Part shown: piece by piece, positions 1-7,187 of the stretch
Numbering within the stretch: position 1 is the stretch's first letter
Layout of the letters: the number at the start of each line of letters is the position of its first letter
DNA from: Caulobacter sp. S45
GTDB lineage: Bacteria; Pseudomonadota; Alphaproteobacteria; Caulobacterales; Caulobacteraceae
Length of the DNA stretch: 64,000 nt
Assembly (NCBI RefSeq): GCF_009765965.1
Contig: NZ_LMUL01000014.1
Location: 1,420,127-1,484,126 of the forward strand
Direction: 5' to 3'
Position numbers and translations under genes: made by a program
Notes under the pieces: model-generated
Database searches by the model: none
Seen by the model: the letters and a program-made list of their open reading frames with translations, nothing else
Told to the model about the DNA's origin: nothing

Positions 1-686
1 CGCTCGGCCTGGCGTTCGTGCTGTGGATGGCGGTGGTGACCGGCGCCGGCATCCTGCTCAACAGCGTGATCGAGGAGAAGTCGGGCCGCATCCTGGAGGT
101 GCTGATGTCGTGCGCCTCCATCCCCGAGATCCTCGGCGGCAAGATCTTGGGCGTGGCCGGCCTGACGGGCACCGTGCTGGCGGTCTGGGGCGCGCTCGGC
201 CTGACCGCGGTGAGCCGGACGTCCCCACACCTGCTGGGAGAGCTAGGCGGGGCGCTGCTCAGCCACGGGCTGATCGTCTGGTTCGTCCTGTTCTTCGCCG
301 GGGGCTATCTGATGTACGCCTCGATCTTCGCGGCCATCGGCGCCTTCTGCGAGACCAGCCGCGAGGCCCAGACGCTGCTCGGCCCGCTGATGATCGTGCT
401 GAGCATCCCGATGGTGTTCCTCAGCCTGGCGCAGCAGCGGCCGGATGCGCCGGTGATCGTGATCCTGTCGTGGGTCCCGCTGTTCACTCCGTTCCTGATG
501 ATCGCCCGCATCGCCAGCGGCCTACCGCTCTGGCAGGTGGCCGCAGCGCTGCTGGAGATGGCGGCGACGGCGGCTGCGATCATGTGGCTGTGCGCGCGGG
601 CGTTCCGGGCGGGGGCGCTGTCAGGCGGCGGGAAGCTGGACGTCAAGCGGCTGCTGGCGGCGTTCGCGCGGCCGGCGGAGACATGA
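1..686 (+). CDS. ABC-2 type (NatB-like) transporter permease, 3' part only
   Basis: The gene runs in from outside the window. The open frame starts at base 3 and the stop is at 684-686, so about 227 C-terminal residues are visible. The run EEKSGRILEVLMS, followed by a GGKILGVAG segment, is the signature of NatB/YhaP-like ABC-2 permeases, where this loop precedes the transmembrane bundle. Four to five hydrophobic segments follow and a short basic tail closes the protein. It should sit in the inner membrane with an ATPase encoded upstream of the window; the exported substrate cannot be read from the sequence. The gene is convergent with rpsU and the two share a hairpin. Confidence 0.8.
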   Translation, partial: LGLAFVLWMAVVTGAGILLNSVIEEKSGRILEVLMSCASIPEILGGKILGVAGLTGTVLAVWGALGLTAVSRTSPHLLGELGGALLSHGLIVWFVLFFAGGYLMYASIFAAIGAFCETSREAQTLLGPLMIVLSIPMVFLSLAQQRPDAPVIVILSWVPLFTPFLMIARIASGLPLWQVAAALLEMAATAAAIMWLCARAFRAGALSGGGKLDVKRLLAAFARPAET

Positions 687-702
687 GATAGCCCCCAAAC
701 GA

Positions 703-735
703 AACCACCCCCAGAGCCAGGCTCCGGGGGTGGTT
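703..735. terminator. Bidirectional hairpin between ABC permease and rpsU
   Basis: The 16-nt arms 703-718 and 720-735 are reverse complements except for one mismatch, giving a very stable GC-rich stem with AA/TT at its base. It lies 17 nt after the permease stop and 27 nt after the rpsU stop, so it can end transcription from both sides. Confidence 0.75.
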
Positions 736-761
736 GAAATTCGACGTCGTGGACGAAGCGC

Positions 762-998
762 CTAGCGCTTCACCACCGGACGGGTCGCGGGCAGCAGGCC
801 TTCGCGCTGGGCGCGCTTGCGGGCCAGCTTGCGGGCGCGGCGGATCGCTTCGGCCTTTTGACGGGCGCGCTTCTCGGAGGGCTTCTCGTAATGCACGTGC
901 CGCTTCATCTCGCGGAAGGTGCCCTCGCGCTGCATCTTCTTCTTCAGCGCCTTGAGGGCTTGATCGACGTTGTTGTCGCGGACGAAAATCTGGACGAT
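762..998 (-). CDS. rpsU: 30S ribosomal protein S21, probable ATC start
   Basis: S21 of the small ribosomal subunit, 78 residues. After the initiator the protein reads [20 protein letters not shown], followed by the conserved [16 protein letters not shown] block and a basic tail, which is the usual alphaproteobacterial S21. Family members begin [10 protein letters not shown]. Here the M position is an ATC codon (996-998, minus strand), preceded by AGGAGG with an 8-nt spacer, and no ATG, GTG or TTG lies close by in frame. A start at 1127 would add 43 unrelated residues and bury the Shine-Dalgarno, so I reject it. I infer ATC initiation; a base error (ATG read as ATC) is the alternative. Confidence 0.88.
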   Translation of the reverse strand: MVQIFVRDNNVDQALKALKKKMQREGTFREMKRHVHYEKPSEKRARQKAEAIRRARKLARKRAQREGLLPATRPVVKR

Positions 999-1155
999 GA
1001 CTAGGCCCTCCTCTGGACCCTGCGCGGCGCTATGCGACTTTGAGATAAGGGCGAACGGCTCATATGCCCGGAGGCTGCCCTCCGTGCCGAAGGCGACGAG
1101 GTAGCAGAACAGACTTTGCCTGTCCACACTCGCCGCGCCGCTTTAAGCAGGAAGA

Positions 1156-1177
1156 CGGACGCCGCCTTGGACGTCCG
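1156..1177 (-). terminator. Hairpin downstream of the S10 peptidase gene
   Basis: On the minus strand a CGGACG/CGTCCG stem with a 10-nt loop lies 23 nt after the peptidase stop and is followed by a T-rich stretch. It is a weak candidate intrinsic terminator ahead of rpsU. Confidence 0.35.
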
Positions 1178-1199
1178 CCCTTCTCAAACGCGGTGACGA

Positions 1200-2714
1200 T
1201 CAACTCGCTCCGTACATCGCCATCACGTCCTGGCGGAAGGACCTCTGGCTGTCGGGGCGGGCGTAGAACATGTGGCCGCCGGGATATTCCTTCACCTGCA
1301 CCTGGTTCGGATCGCCGAAGGTCGGCATCTGGTCGACGATCAGCACCGAGGCCATGAAGGGGCACGACAGGTCGTCCCAGCCGTGGGCGATCAGCACCTT
1401 CATCTTCGGATCGAGCGCCACCGCCTCGCGCAGGTCGGTCACGCTCTCGACCTGCTCGTCATGGCCGTCGTTCCACATCCGCCCGACATCGTAGCTCAGG
1501 GTATGGAAGGGCGCGTCGACCTTCCAGCCAACCACGCGGGTGTCGAAGTCGACCATGGCGCTGGTGGTCGGCGCGATGGTGCTGTCCAGGATCGGGTCGT
1601 TGGTCCGCTGCTCGGGCGCGTAGGGGAAGGGGTCCCATTCGGTCACGTTGCTGTCGTAGCGGCTGCCGAGTTTGCCCTGCTGGCGGAACACCTCGCGCAG
1701 GAAGGCCTGGGTCTCGATCCGCCCGCCCGACACCTTGACGAAGTTCGGGTCGAGCCCGGTCAGTTCGCTCACCTTGGCGGTCAGTCGCTGGTTGGCGGCG
1801 GGATCGGTGCGGCCCTTCATCAGGTCGGAGGCGAAATCGCCCCGCGCATAGGCGATCACCGGCGCCATGTGGGCGGCGTCGAGTTCGCCGTGCCGCTCCA
1901 GGTTGGCGGCGGCCATGGCCGGCATGGTGATCACCCAGGGCAGAGGCGACAGGCCGGGATCGAACTCGGCGGCGCTGTCCAGATAGGGCGACACCATCAC
2001 CACCCCGCTGACGCCCACGCCCATCCGGGTCTGCAGGTAATGGGCGATGCGCGGCGAGCGGAAGCCGCCATAGCTCTCGCCCGAGACGTATTTGGGCGAG
2101 GTCAGCCGGCCGTTCTTGTTCAGCCAGTCGTAGATGATGCGCGACAGGTACTCGATGTCCTGCTTGGTGCCGTAGAAGTGCTTCTTGCTCTCGGCCTCGT
2201 CGACCAGCGAGCGGGAGAAGCCGGTGCCGACGGGGTCGATGAACACCAGGTCGGTGAAGTCCAGCCAGGTCCCGGGATTGTCGGTCAGCACCGCCGCGTC
2301 CGACGGGCTGTCGCCAGCCTTGCCGAAGGGAACGTGCTTGGGGCCGATGGCGCCCAGGTTCATATAGACCGAGGCCGCACCCGGACCGCCGTTGAAGGCG
2401 AAGGTCACCGGGCGGCGCGGATCGTGGACGCCGTCCAGGGTGTAGGCGGTGAACACCACGTCGGCGATCTTCTTGCCCTTGTCGTCGCGCACCGGCAGCG
2501 AGCCGACGGTGGCGGTGTAGTTCAGGGTCTTGCCGGCGACGTGGGTGACTTGCTCGACATGGGCGTCGGCGGGAAAGGGCGCGAAGTCGGTCTTGTCGTC
2601 CTTACTTGCGGCGGTGTCGGGCTTGGCCTTGTCGGGCTTGTCCTGTGCATGGGCGGAGGCGCACAGGCCGAACGCCAGCGCCGCGATAGCGGTCGCCGCA
2701 AAGAGGTTACGCAT
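1200..2714 (-). CDS. S10 family serine carboxypeptidase-like protein, secreted
   Basis: A 504-residue exported peptidase. A signal peptide (MRNLFAATAIAALAFGLCAS, cut near AHA-QD) fixes the start at 2714 rather than at an upstream in-frame codon. The alpha/beta-hydrolase core shows the oxyanion segment NGGPGAASVYMNLGAIGP (about 108-125), the nucleophile elbow GESYGG with Ser214, an Asp in GWDDLSCPF near the C terminus, and the His in YPGGHMFY. This is the S10 triad order. The family removes C-terminal residues from peptides; a periplasmic role is inferred. It is a single-gene unit between rpsU and a long palindromic repeat. Confidence 0.88.
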   Translation of the reverse strand: MRNLFAATAIAALAFGLCASAHAQDKPDKAKPDTAASKDDKTDFAPFPADAHVEQVTHVAGKTLNYTATVGSLPVRDDKGKKIADVVFTAYTLDGVHDPRRPVTFAFNGGPGAASVYMNLGAIGPKHVPFGKAGDSPSDAAVLTDNPGTWLDFTDLVFIDPVGTGFSRSLVDEAESKKHFYGTKQDIEYLSRIIYDWLNKNGRLTSPKYVSGESYGGFRSPRIAHYLQTRMGVGVSGVVMVSPYLDSAAEFDPGLSPLPWVITMPAMAAANLERHGELDAAHMAPVIAYARGDFASDLMKGRTDPAANQRLTAKVSELTGLDPNFVKVSGGRIETQAFLREVFRQQGKLGSRYDSNVTEWDPFPYAPEQRTNDPILDSTIAPTTSAMVDFDTRVVGWKVDAPFHTLSYDVGRMWNDGHDEQVESVTDLREAVALDPKMKVLIAHGWDDLSCPFMASVLIVDQMPTFGDPNQVQVKEYPGGHMFYARPDSQRSFRQDVMAMYGAS

Positions 2715-2834
2715 TCTCAGTTTCCCACCGACTTCGAAGGGCGAACTGTTAGCGCCGCATGGGTCGGGTGCAACGGAGGCGAGGCCACATGACGAAAGCT
2801 TAATGTGAAGGTTTAGGCCAACGGTCGGGGCAGG

Positions 2835-2948
2835 TGCGTCCTTCGAGACGCTCCTTCGGAGCTCCTCAGGATGACGGGTGTGAGGGATCGGGCCCTTCAA
2901 AAAACCTACGTCATGCTGAGGAGCGCGCAGCGCGTCTCGAAGCACGCA
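2835..2948. repeat. Dispersed palindromic repeat, family A, copy 1
   Basis: About 114 bp. The left arm starts TGCGTCCTTCGAGACGC and continues to TCCTCAGGATGAC. The right arm mirrors it as GTCATGCTGAGGAG and ends GTCTCGAAGCACGCA. The right arm ends 18 nt from the stop of the minus-strand gene at 2967. Confidence 0.9.
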
Positions 2949-2966
2949 GACACGCCTGACGCAGCG

Positions 2967-3755
2967 CTAGACCCGCCCCCTCAGCGTAGCCAGCAGCAGC
3001 CGTCCACGACGCTCCAATTCGCCCGGCGTCCGGCCATGGGCGTACGATCCCGCCAAGCCGACATAGGCCACTGCGGGAAAGGCCGCGACGCTGAGCGCGC
3101 CCAGTTCGCTCCGCGCCCGCGCCAGCGCCGCGTCGACCTCGGCGCGCACCCGCTCGGCCAGGACCGGCTCATCAGGCGCATTCCAGCTTGCCGGGACCCA
3201 GTTGCGCCCGCCCGCCCGCCAGAACGCGCGCGCGCGGTACAGCCCCGCCAGGCCCCAGGCCCGACCGGCCTCCACCACGGCGCGCAACGGCGTCTTGGGA
3301 TCGAGCGCGCGGGCGGCGAGGCCCATCACCGCGCCCGCCGTACCGTCCAGATAGCGGGCCAGGGCCGCATCGTCGGCGAAAGGCTCGGGCTCCAGGTCCG
3401 CGTGACGCGCCTCGACCAAGGCGTCGAGCAGTTCGCCCGGCAGCGCGCCGCTCTTCAGCACCTCGGCCAGAGCCAGCAGCGCCGGCTGGCCGGGCGCCTC
3501 GGCGCCGGCCGCGATCGCCTCCATCCGCTCACGCCACCAGGCGAGGCGAATCTCTCCGGCCAGTGGATTGCTGACGCTCTCCCCGACCCGCGCCAGTTCT
3601 CCGTTGAGGGCGTAGAGCGCGATCACCGTGCGCCGCTTTTCCGGATCGGCGATGAAGCGGCTGGCCAGCCAGCGGTCGGGATCAAGGCGGCGGACCAGGG
3701 CGTCCAGGTCGGTGGGGTCGTCCTCCGCCTTGGTTGGGGCGGGCTGCTCGGCCAT
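2967..3755 (-). CDS. Squalene/phytoene synthase family protein (NDUFAF6-like)
   Basis: 262 residues with the all-helical prenyl synthase fold. The segment RRTVIALYALNGELARV and the WWRER motif (about 73-77) match the squalene/phytoene synthase family. The paired Asp-rich DxxxD motifs that bind diphosphate in true synthases are not evident, as in the NDUFAF6 subgroup of complex I assembly factors. It is the last gene of the yajC-secD-secF operon, 3 nt after the Mth938 gene. An isoprenoid enzyme remains possible, but the missing Asp motifs and the neighbour point to a non-catalytic assembly role. Confidence 0.72.
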   Translation of the reverse strand: MAEQPAPTKAEDDPTDLDALVRRLDPDRWLASRFIADPEKRRTVIALYALNGELARVGESVSNPLAGEIRLAWWRERMEAIAAGAEAPGQPALLALAEVLKSGALPGELLDALVEARHADLEPEPFADDAALARYLDGTAGAVMGLAARALDPKTPLRAVVEAGRAWGLAGLYRARAFWRAGGRNWVPASWNAPDEPVLAERVRAEVDAALARARSELGALSVAAFPAVAYVGLAGSYAHGRTPGELERRGRLLLATLRGRV

Positions 3756-3758
3756 GGC

Positions 3759-4127
3759 TCAGACGGCGATCAGGGCGGCGGCGACACGGCGGCCCTCGCC
3801 GGCCAGAAAGTTGTACATGCGGCAGGCCTCGGGCGTGCTCATCACTTCCAGGCCGAGATTGGCGGCCTTCAGCCCCTCGCGGATCGGCCGTGGCGCGATG
3901 GTGGTGGCAGGTCCGGTCCCCAGCAGCACCAGCTCCACCTGTTCCAGCGGCGCGGACAGCACGTCGTGCAGGTGGTCGGGCGCGAGGTCGGCCAGGGCAT
4001 GTACCGGCCACGTCCGAACCGTGTCGTCCAGGATCAGGATGGAGCCTTCCCAGCGCACGCCGTCGATACGGAAACCACCGCCGCCGAAGGCTTCGACCAC
4101 CGGGGGCTGGCGGAGAGACGCGGCCAT
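3759..4127 (-). CDS. Mth938-like domain protein (NDUFAF3 family)
   Basis: A 122-residue single-domain protein. The pattern GGFRIDGVRWEGSILIL, the central LVLLGTGPATTIAP and the late STPEACRMYNFLAGEGRRV are typical of the Mth938/DUF498 family, which includes the mitochondrial complex I assembly factor NDUFAF3. There is no signal peptide or membrane segment, so it is cytoplasmic. It lies 4 nt after secF and 3 nt before the NDUFAF6-like gene. The link of this family to secDF is well known in alphaproteobacteria; a role in NADH dehydrogenase assembly is inferred from the mitochondrial homologue. Confidence 0.82.
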   Translation of the reverse strand: MAASLRQPPVVEAFGGGGFRIDGVRWEGSILILDDTVRTWPVHALADLAPDHLHDVLSAPLEQVELVLLGTGPATTIAPRPIREGLKAANLGLEVMSTPEACRMYNFLAGEGRRVAAALIAV

Positions 4128-4131
4128 GGGA

Positions 4132-5088
4132 TCAGGGCCGCTGGGCCGCCGCCTTGGCCGCCTTGCTGGGCGCGGGGATCACCTCGTCGCCGCGCTTGAC
4201 GCCCCAGACCAGCACCAGCGGCAGGGCGACATAGATCGACGAATAGGTGCCCACGAAGATGCCGAACACCATGCTGAACACCAGCGGGAACAGCACCGGG
4301 CCACCGAAGATCAGCGCGCCGGCCAAGGCCAGCAGCGCGGTCGAGCCGGTGATCAGGGTGCGCGACAGACGCTCGTTTTCCGACAGGTCGATCACGTCGC
4401 GCAGCGGCATGCGGCGGTACTTGCGCAGGTTCTCGCGCAGCCGGTCGAAGGTGATGACCTTCTCGTTCATCGAGTAGCCGATCACCGTCAGCAGGGCGGC
4501 GATCGAGGTCATGGAAAACTCGATCTGCAGCACCGACAGGATGCCGAGCGTCAGCACGATGTCGTGCAGCACCGCCAGCACCGCGCCCAGGCCGAACTGC
4601 AGCTGGAAGCGGAACCAGATGTAGACCAGCATCAGCGTCAGGGCGACGCCGAGCGCCAGGAAGCCGTGGGTGAGCAGCTCGCCCGAGACCTTGGCGCCCA
4701 CCGCCTCGGCCCGCTTGATCTGGATGCCGGGGAAGTCCTGGGTCAGACTGGTGCGCATGGCGTTCACCGCCTGCACCGGATCGCTTCCGTTCGCCGGCTT
4801 GAAGCGCAGCATGGCCGAGTTCGGCGCGCCAAAGCCCTGCACCTGGGGATCGTTGGCGCCGTGGCGCGCCAAGCTGGCGCGCAGCGCGTTCAGCGGCGCT
4901 GGGCCCGGGGTGACGATCTCGATCAGCTCACCGCCCTTGAAGTCGATGCCGAGGTTGAGCCCGCGGGTCGCCAGGCACGCGATCGAACCCACCACCAGCA
5001 GGGCGGAGACGGCGGCGGCTATCGGCGCCCACTTCACGAACTTGAAGTGGGTTTGGCGGGGGAGGAAACGGATCAGCGGCCAGCGCAT
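4132..5088 (-). CDS. secF: Protein translocase subunit SecF
   Basis: 318 residues. An N-terminal transmembrane helix (about 23-43) is followed by the SecF signature GIDFKGGELIEI, a periplasmic loop, and a five-helix block with GYSMNEKVITFDRLRENLR, the SecD/F motif between helices 4 and 5. Together with SecD and YajC it forms the accessory complex that uses the proton motive force to pull exported proteins from SecYEG. It starts 13 nt after secD. Confidence 0.96.
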   Translation of the reverse strand: MRWPLIRFLPRQTHFKFVKWAPIAAAVSALLVVGSIACLATRGLNLGIDFKGGELIEIVTPGPAPLNALRASLARHGANDPQVQGFGAPNSAMLRFKPANGSDPVQAVNAMRTSLTQDFPGIQIKRAEAVGAKVSGELLTHGFLALGVALTLMLVYIWFRFQLQFGLGAVLAVLHDIVLTLGILSVLQIEFSMTSIAALLTVIGYSMNEKVITFDRLRENLRKYRRMPLRDVIDLSENERLSRTLITGSTALLALAGALIFGGPVLFPLVFSMVFGIFVGTYSSIYVALPLVLVWGVKRGDEVIPAPSKAAKAAAQRP

Positions 5089-5101
5089 GGGATTATCGTC
5101 C

Positions 5102-6691
5102 TTACGCGATCGGCAGGGCTTTGGGCTTGGCGACCCGGAACCACCAGCCGATCAGCACCTGGGTGATCAGCACGGCGGTGAACACCGAGGTCAGCACGCC
5201 CACGAACAGGGTCCAGGCGAAGCCGCGGACCGCACCCGAACCGAACTGGAACATGATCAGGGCTGAGATCATGGTGGTGACGTTGGCGTCGATGATCGAG
5301 ACCAGCGCCCGGCGGAAACCCTGGTCGGCGGCCATGATCGGCGTACGTCCGGCATGGGCCTCATCGCGCATGCGCTCGTAGATCAGCACGTTGGCGTCGA
5401 CCGCGACCGCGAGGGTCAGGATCAGGCCGGCGATGCCCGGGAAGGTCAGGGTCGCCTGGGTGATCGACATGGCCCCGAAGATCATCAGCACGTTGACCAG
5501 CAGGGCGATGGCCGCAAACACGCCGAACAGGCCGTAGGCGCAGATGATGAACACGAAGATGGCGACGGCGCCGATGCCGAGCGAGATCGCGCCGGCCCGC
5601 ACCGCGTCCGCGCCGAGCTCGGCGCCCACCGTGCGCTGCTCGATGAAGTTCAGCTTGGCGGGAAGGGCGCCGGAGCGCAGCAGCAGGGCCAGGTTGGACG
5701 CGGTCTCCTCGGTGAAGCTGCCGCTGATCTGGCCGGTGCCCCCCGGGATGGCGCCCAGGATGTTCGGGTCGGTGATGACCTTGCCGTCGAGCACGATGGC
5801 GAAGCGGCGGCCGACGTTCTGGGCCGTCATCTGGCCGAACAGGTCGCCGCCGTGGCCGTTGAAGCGTAGCGACACCGCCGGCTGGCCCTGCTGGTCGAAG
5901 GCGACACGGGCGTCCACCAGGTCCGCGCCCGAGACGATGACGCGACGGCGCACCAGGACACCCTGGGCTTCGCTGGGGGTTTCGCTGGGAAGCAGTTCGT
6001 CTTCCGGCGGGATATGACCGGCCGCCTGATCGAGCGGCGTGTCCTGGTCCAGCATATGGAAGGTGAGCTTGGCGGTCTGGCCGATGATGGCCTTCAACTT
6101 CTCGGGATCGCTCTCGCCGGGCGCTTCGATCTGGATGCGGTTGAGACCCTGACGGATGATGGTGGGCTCGCGCGTGCCGAGCGAATCGATCCGGCGGCGC
6201 ACCACCTCGATCGACTGCTGCACGGCGCTGGCGCTGAGTTCACGCCACGTCGCGGCCGGGTAGCTGAGGACCACGCTCTGGTCCGGGCCGGCGTCCACGT
6301 TCAGGTCGCGCACGCCCTGGGCGCTGGCTTGGACCAGCTTGGAGCGGAGCAGGCTGGCGGCGGCGCCCACCTGGCCTTGGTTGTTCAGCCGCACGCGCAC
6401 CGTATCGCCGACCACGCCCAGGCCCGTGAAGCCGATGCTTCCATCCGTGAGGGTGCGGCGCACGTCCTCGGTCAGGTTGGTGAGCTGCTCCTTGTGCAGG
6501 GAGTCGGTGTCGACTTCGAGCAGCAGATAGGAGCCGCCCTGTAGGTCCAGACCCAGGTTCAGCCGCTTGGACAGCAGCGCGGGCAAGTGGTCGGTGACCG
6601 AGGTCGGCAGGGCGTTCGGCAAGGTGAACACCAGGCCGAAGACAGCGGCCAGCAGGACGAGAACGACCTTCCAGGTGCGGAGCTGGATCAC
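5102..6691 (-). CDS. secD: Protein translocase subunit SecD
   Basis: 529 residues. One N-terminal membrane helix is followed by the SecD motif LGLDLQGGSYLLLEVD, the large periplasmic P1 domain (about 60-345), and five C-terminal helices containing AVDANVLIYERMRDE, the proton-coupling motif with its conserved Asp. It partners SecF in protein export. The gene begins 25 nt after yajC and belongs to the same minus-strand operon. Confidence 0.96.
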   Translation of the reverse strand: MIQLRTWKVVLVLLAAVFGLVFTLPNALPTSVTDHLPALLSKRLNLGLDLQGGSYLLLEVDTDSLHKEQLTNLTEDVRRTLTDGSIGFTGLGVVGDTVRVRLNNQGQVGAAASLLRSKLVQASAQGVRDLNVDAGPDQSVVLSYPAATWRELSASAVQQSIEVVRRRIDSLGTREPTIIRQGLNRIQIEAPGESDPEKLKAIIGQTAKLTFHMLDQDTPLDQAAGHIPPEDELLPSETPSEAQGVLVRRRVIVSGADLVDARVAFDQQGQPAVSLRFNGHGGDLFGQMTAQNVGRRFAIVLDGKVITDPNILGAIPGGTGQISGSFTEETASNLALLLRSGALPAKLNFIEQRTVGAELGADAVRAGAISLGIGAVAIFVFIICAYGLFGVFAAIALLVNVLMIFGAMSITQATLTFPGIAGLILTLAVAVDANVLIYERMRDEAHAGRTPIMAADQGFRRALVSIIDANVTTMISALIMFQFGSGAVRGFAWTLFVGVLTSVFTAVLITQVLIGWWFRVAKPKALPIA

Positions 6692-6716
6692 GGCGGCGGC
6701 CTATCCGGTCGAGCGC

Positions 6717-7067
6717 TTAGGACTTGCCGTCGTTGGCGGCCGAAGGCTCGCCACGGGTGCGGACGTCGGAGATCATCGAGCGGACGACCTTGACGTTCAC
6801 GTTCGGAGCGATTTCGACCTGGACCTCGGTGTCGTCGACGCGGGTGATCTTGCCGAAGACACCGCTGGTCAGCACCACCGTGTCGCCGCGCTTGACGCCT
6901 TTGACCAGGTCCTGCTGGGCGCGCATGCGCTTCTGCTGCGGACGGATCAGCAGGAAATAGCCCAGCACCATGATCGCGACGAGGGGGGCGAACTGGAGCA
7001 GCATGCCCATCGGTCCATCCTGCGACGCGGCGCCGGCGGTCTGGGCGAAGGCGGGAGAAGCAAACAT
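6717..7067 (-). CDS. yajC: Preprotein translocase subunit YajC
   Basis: 116 residues. The start at 7067 is chosen because a GGAG Shine-Dalgarno lies 7 nt upstream and the protein then begins MFASPAFAQTAG; a longer reading from 7157 would add a low-complexity basic leader. A single membrane helix (about 20-40) is followed by FLLIRPQQKRMRAQQDLVKG, the YajC signature, and the GDTVVLTSGVFGKI beta domain. YajC associates with SecDF. It is the first gene of the operon, with 120 nt of non-coding DNA before dipM. Confidence 0.93.
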   Translation of the reverse strand: MFASPAFAQTAGAASQDGPMGMLLQFAPLVAIMVLGYFLLIRPQQKRMRAQQDLVKGVKRGDTVVLTSGVFGKITRVDDTEVQVEIAPNVNVKVVRSMISDVRTRGEPSAANDGKS

Positions 7068-7187
7068 TTGGGCTCCGGAAACGGCCGCGGCGGCCGGGAC
7101 GGACCTCGGCCGGATCAAAGAGGCGCGGAAGCTAGGCGAGCGCCTCCGGTTTGGCAATGCGTCCCTGACGACCTTTGCAGCAAAGCG

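Noticed and set aside
999-1127. N-terminal extension of S21 to an upstream in-frame start
   Set aside because: The added residues are unlike S21 and the strong Shine-Dalgarno would then be inside the gene.
1272-2792. 506-codon plus-strand frame over the S10 peptidase
   Set aside because: Antisense shadow; the minus-strand protein has signal peptide and full triad.
2835-2948. Family A repeats as an insertion sequence or CRISPR
   Set aside because: No transposase, no target duplication visible, copies are far apart and have no spacer array.
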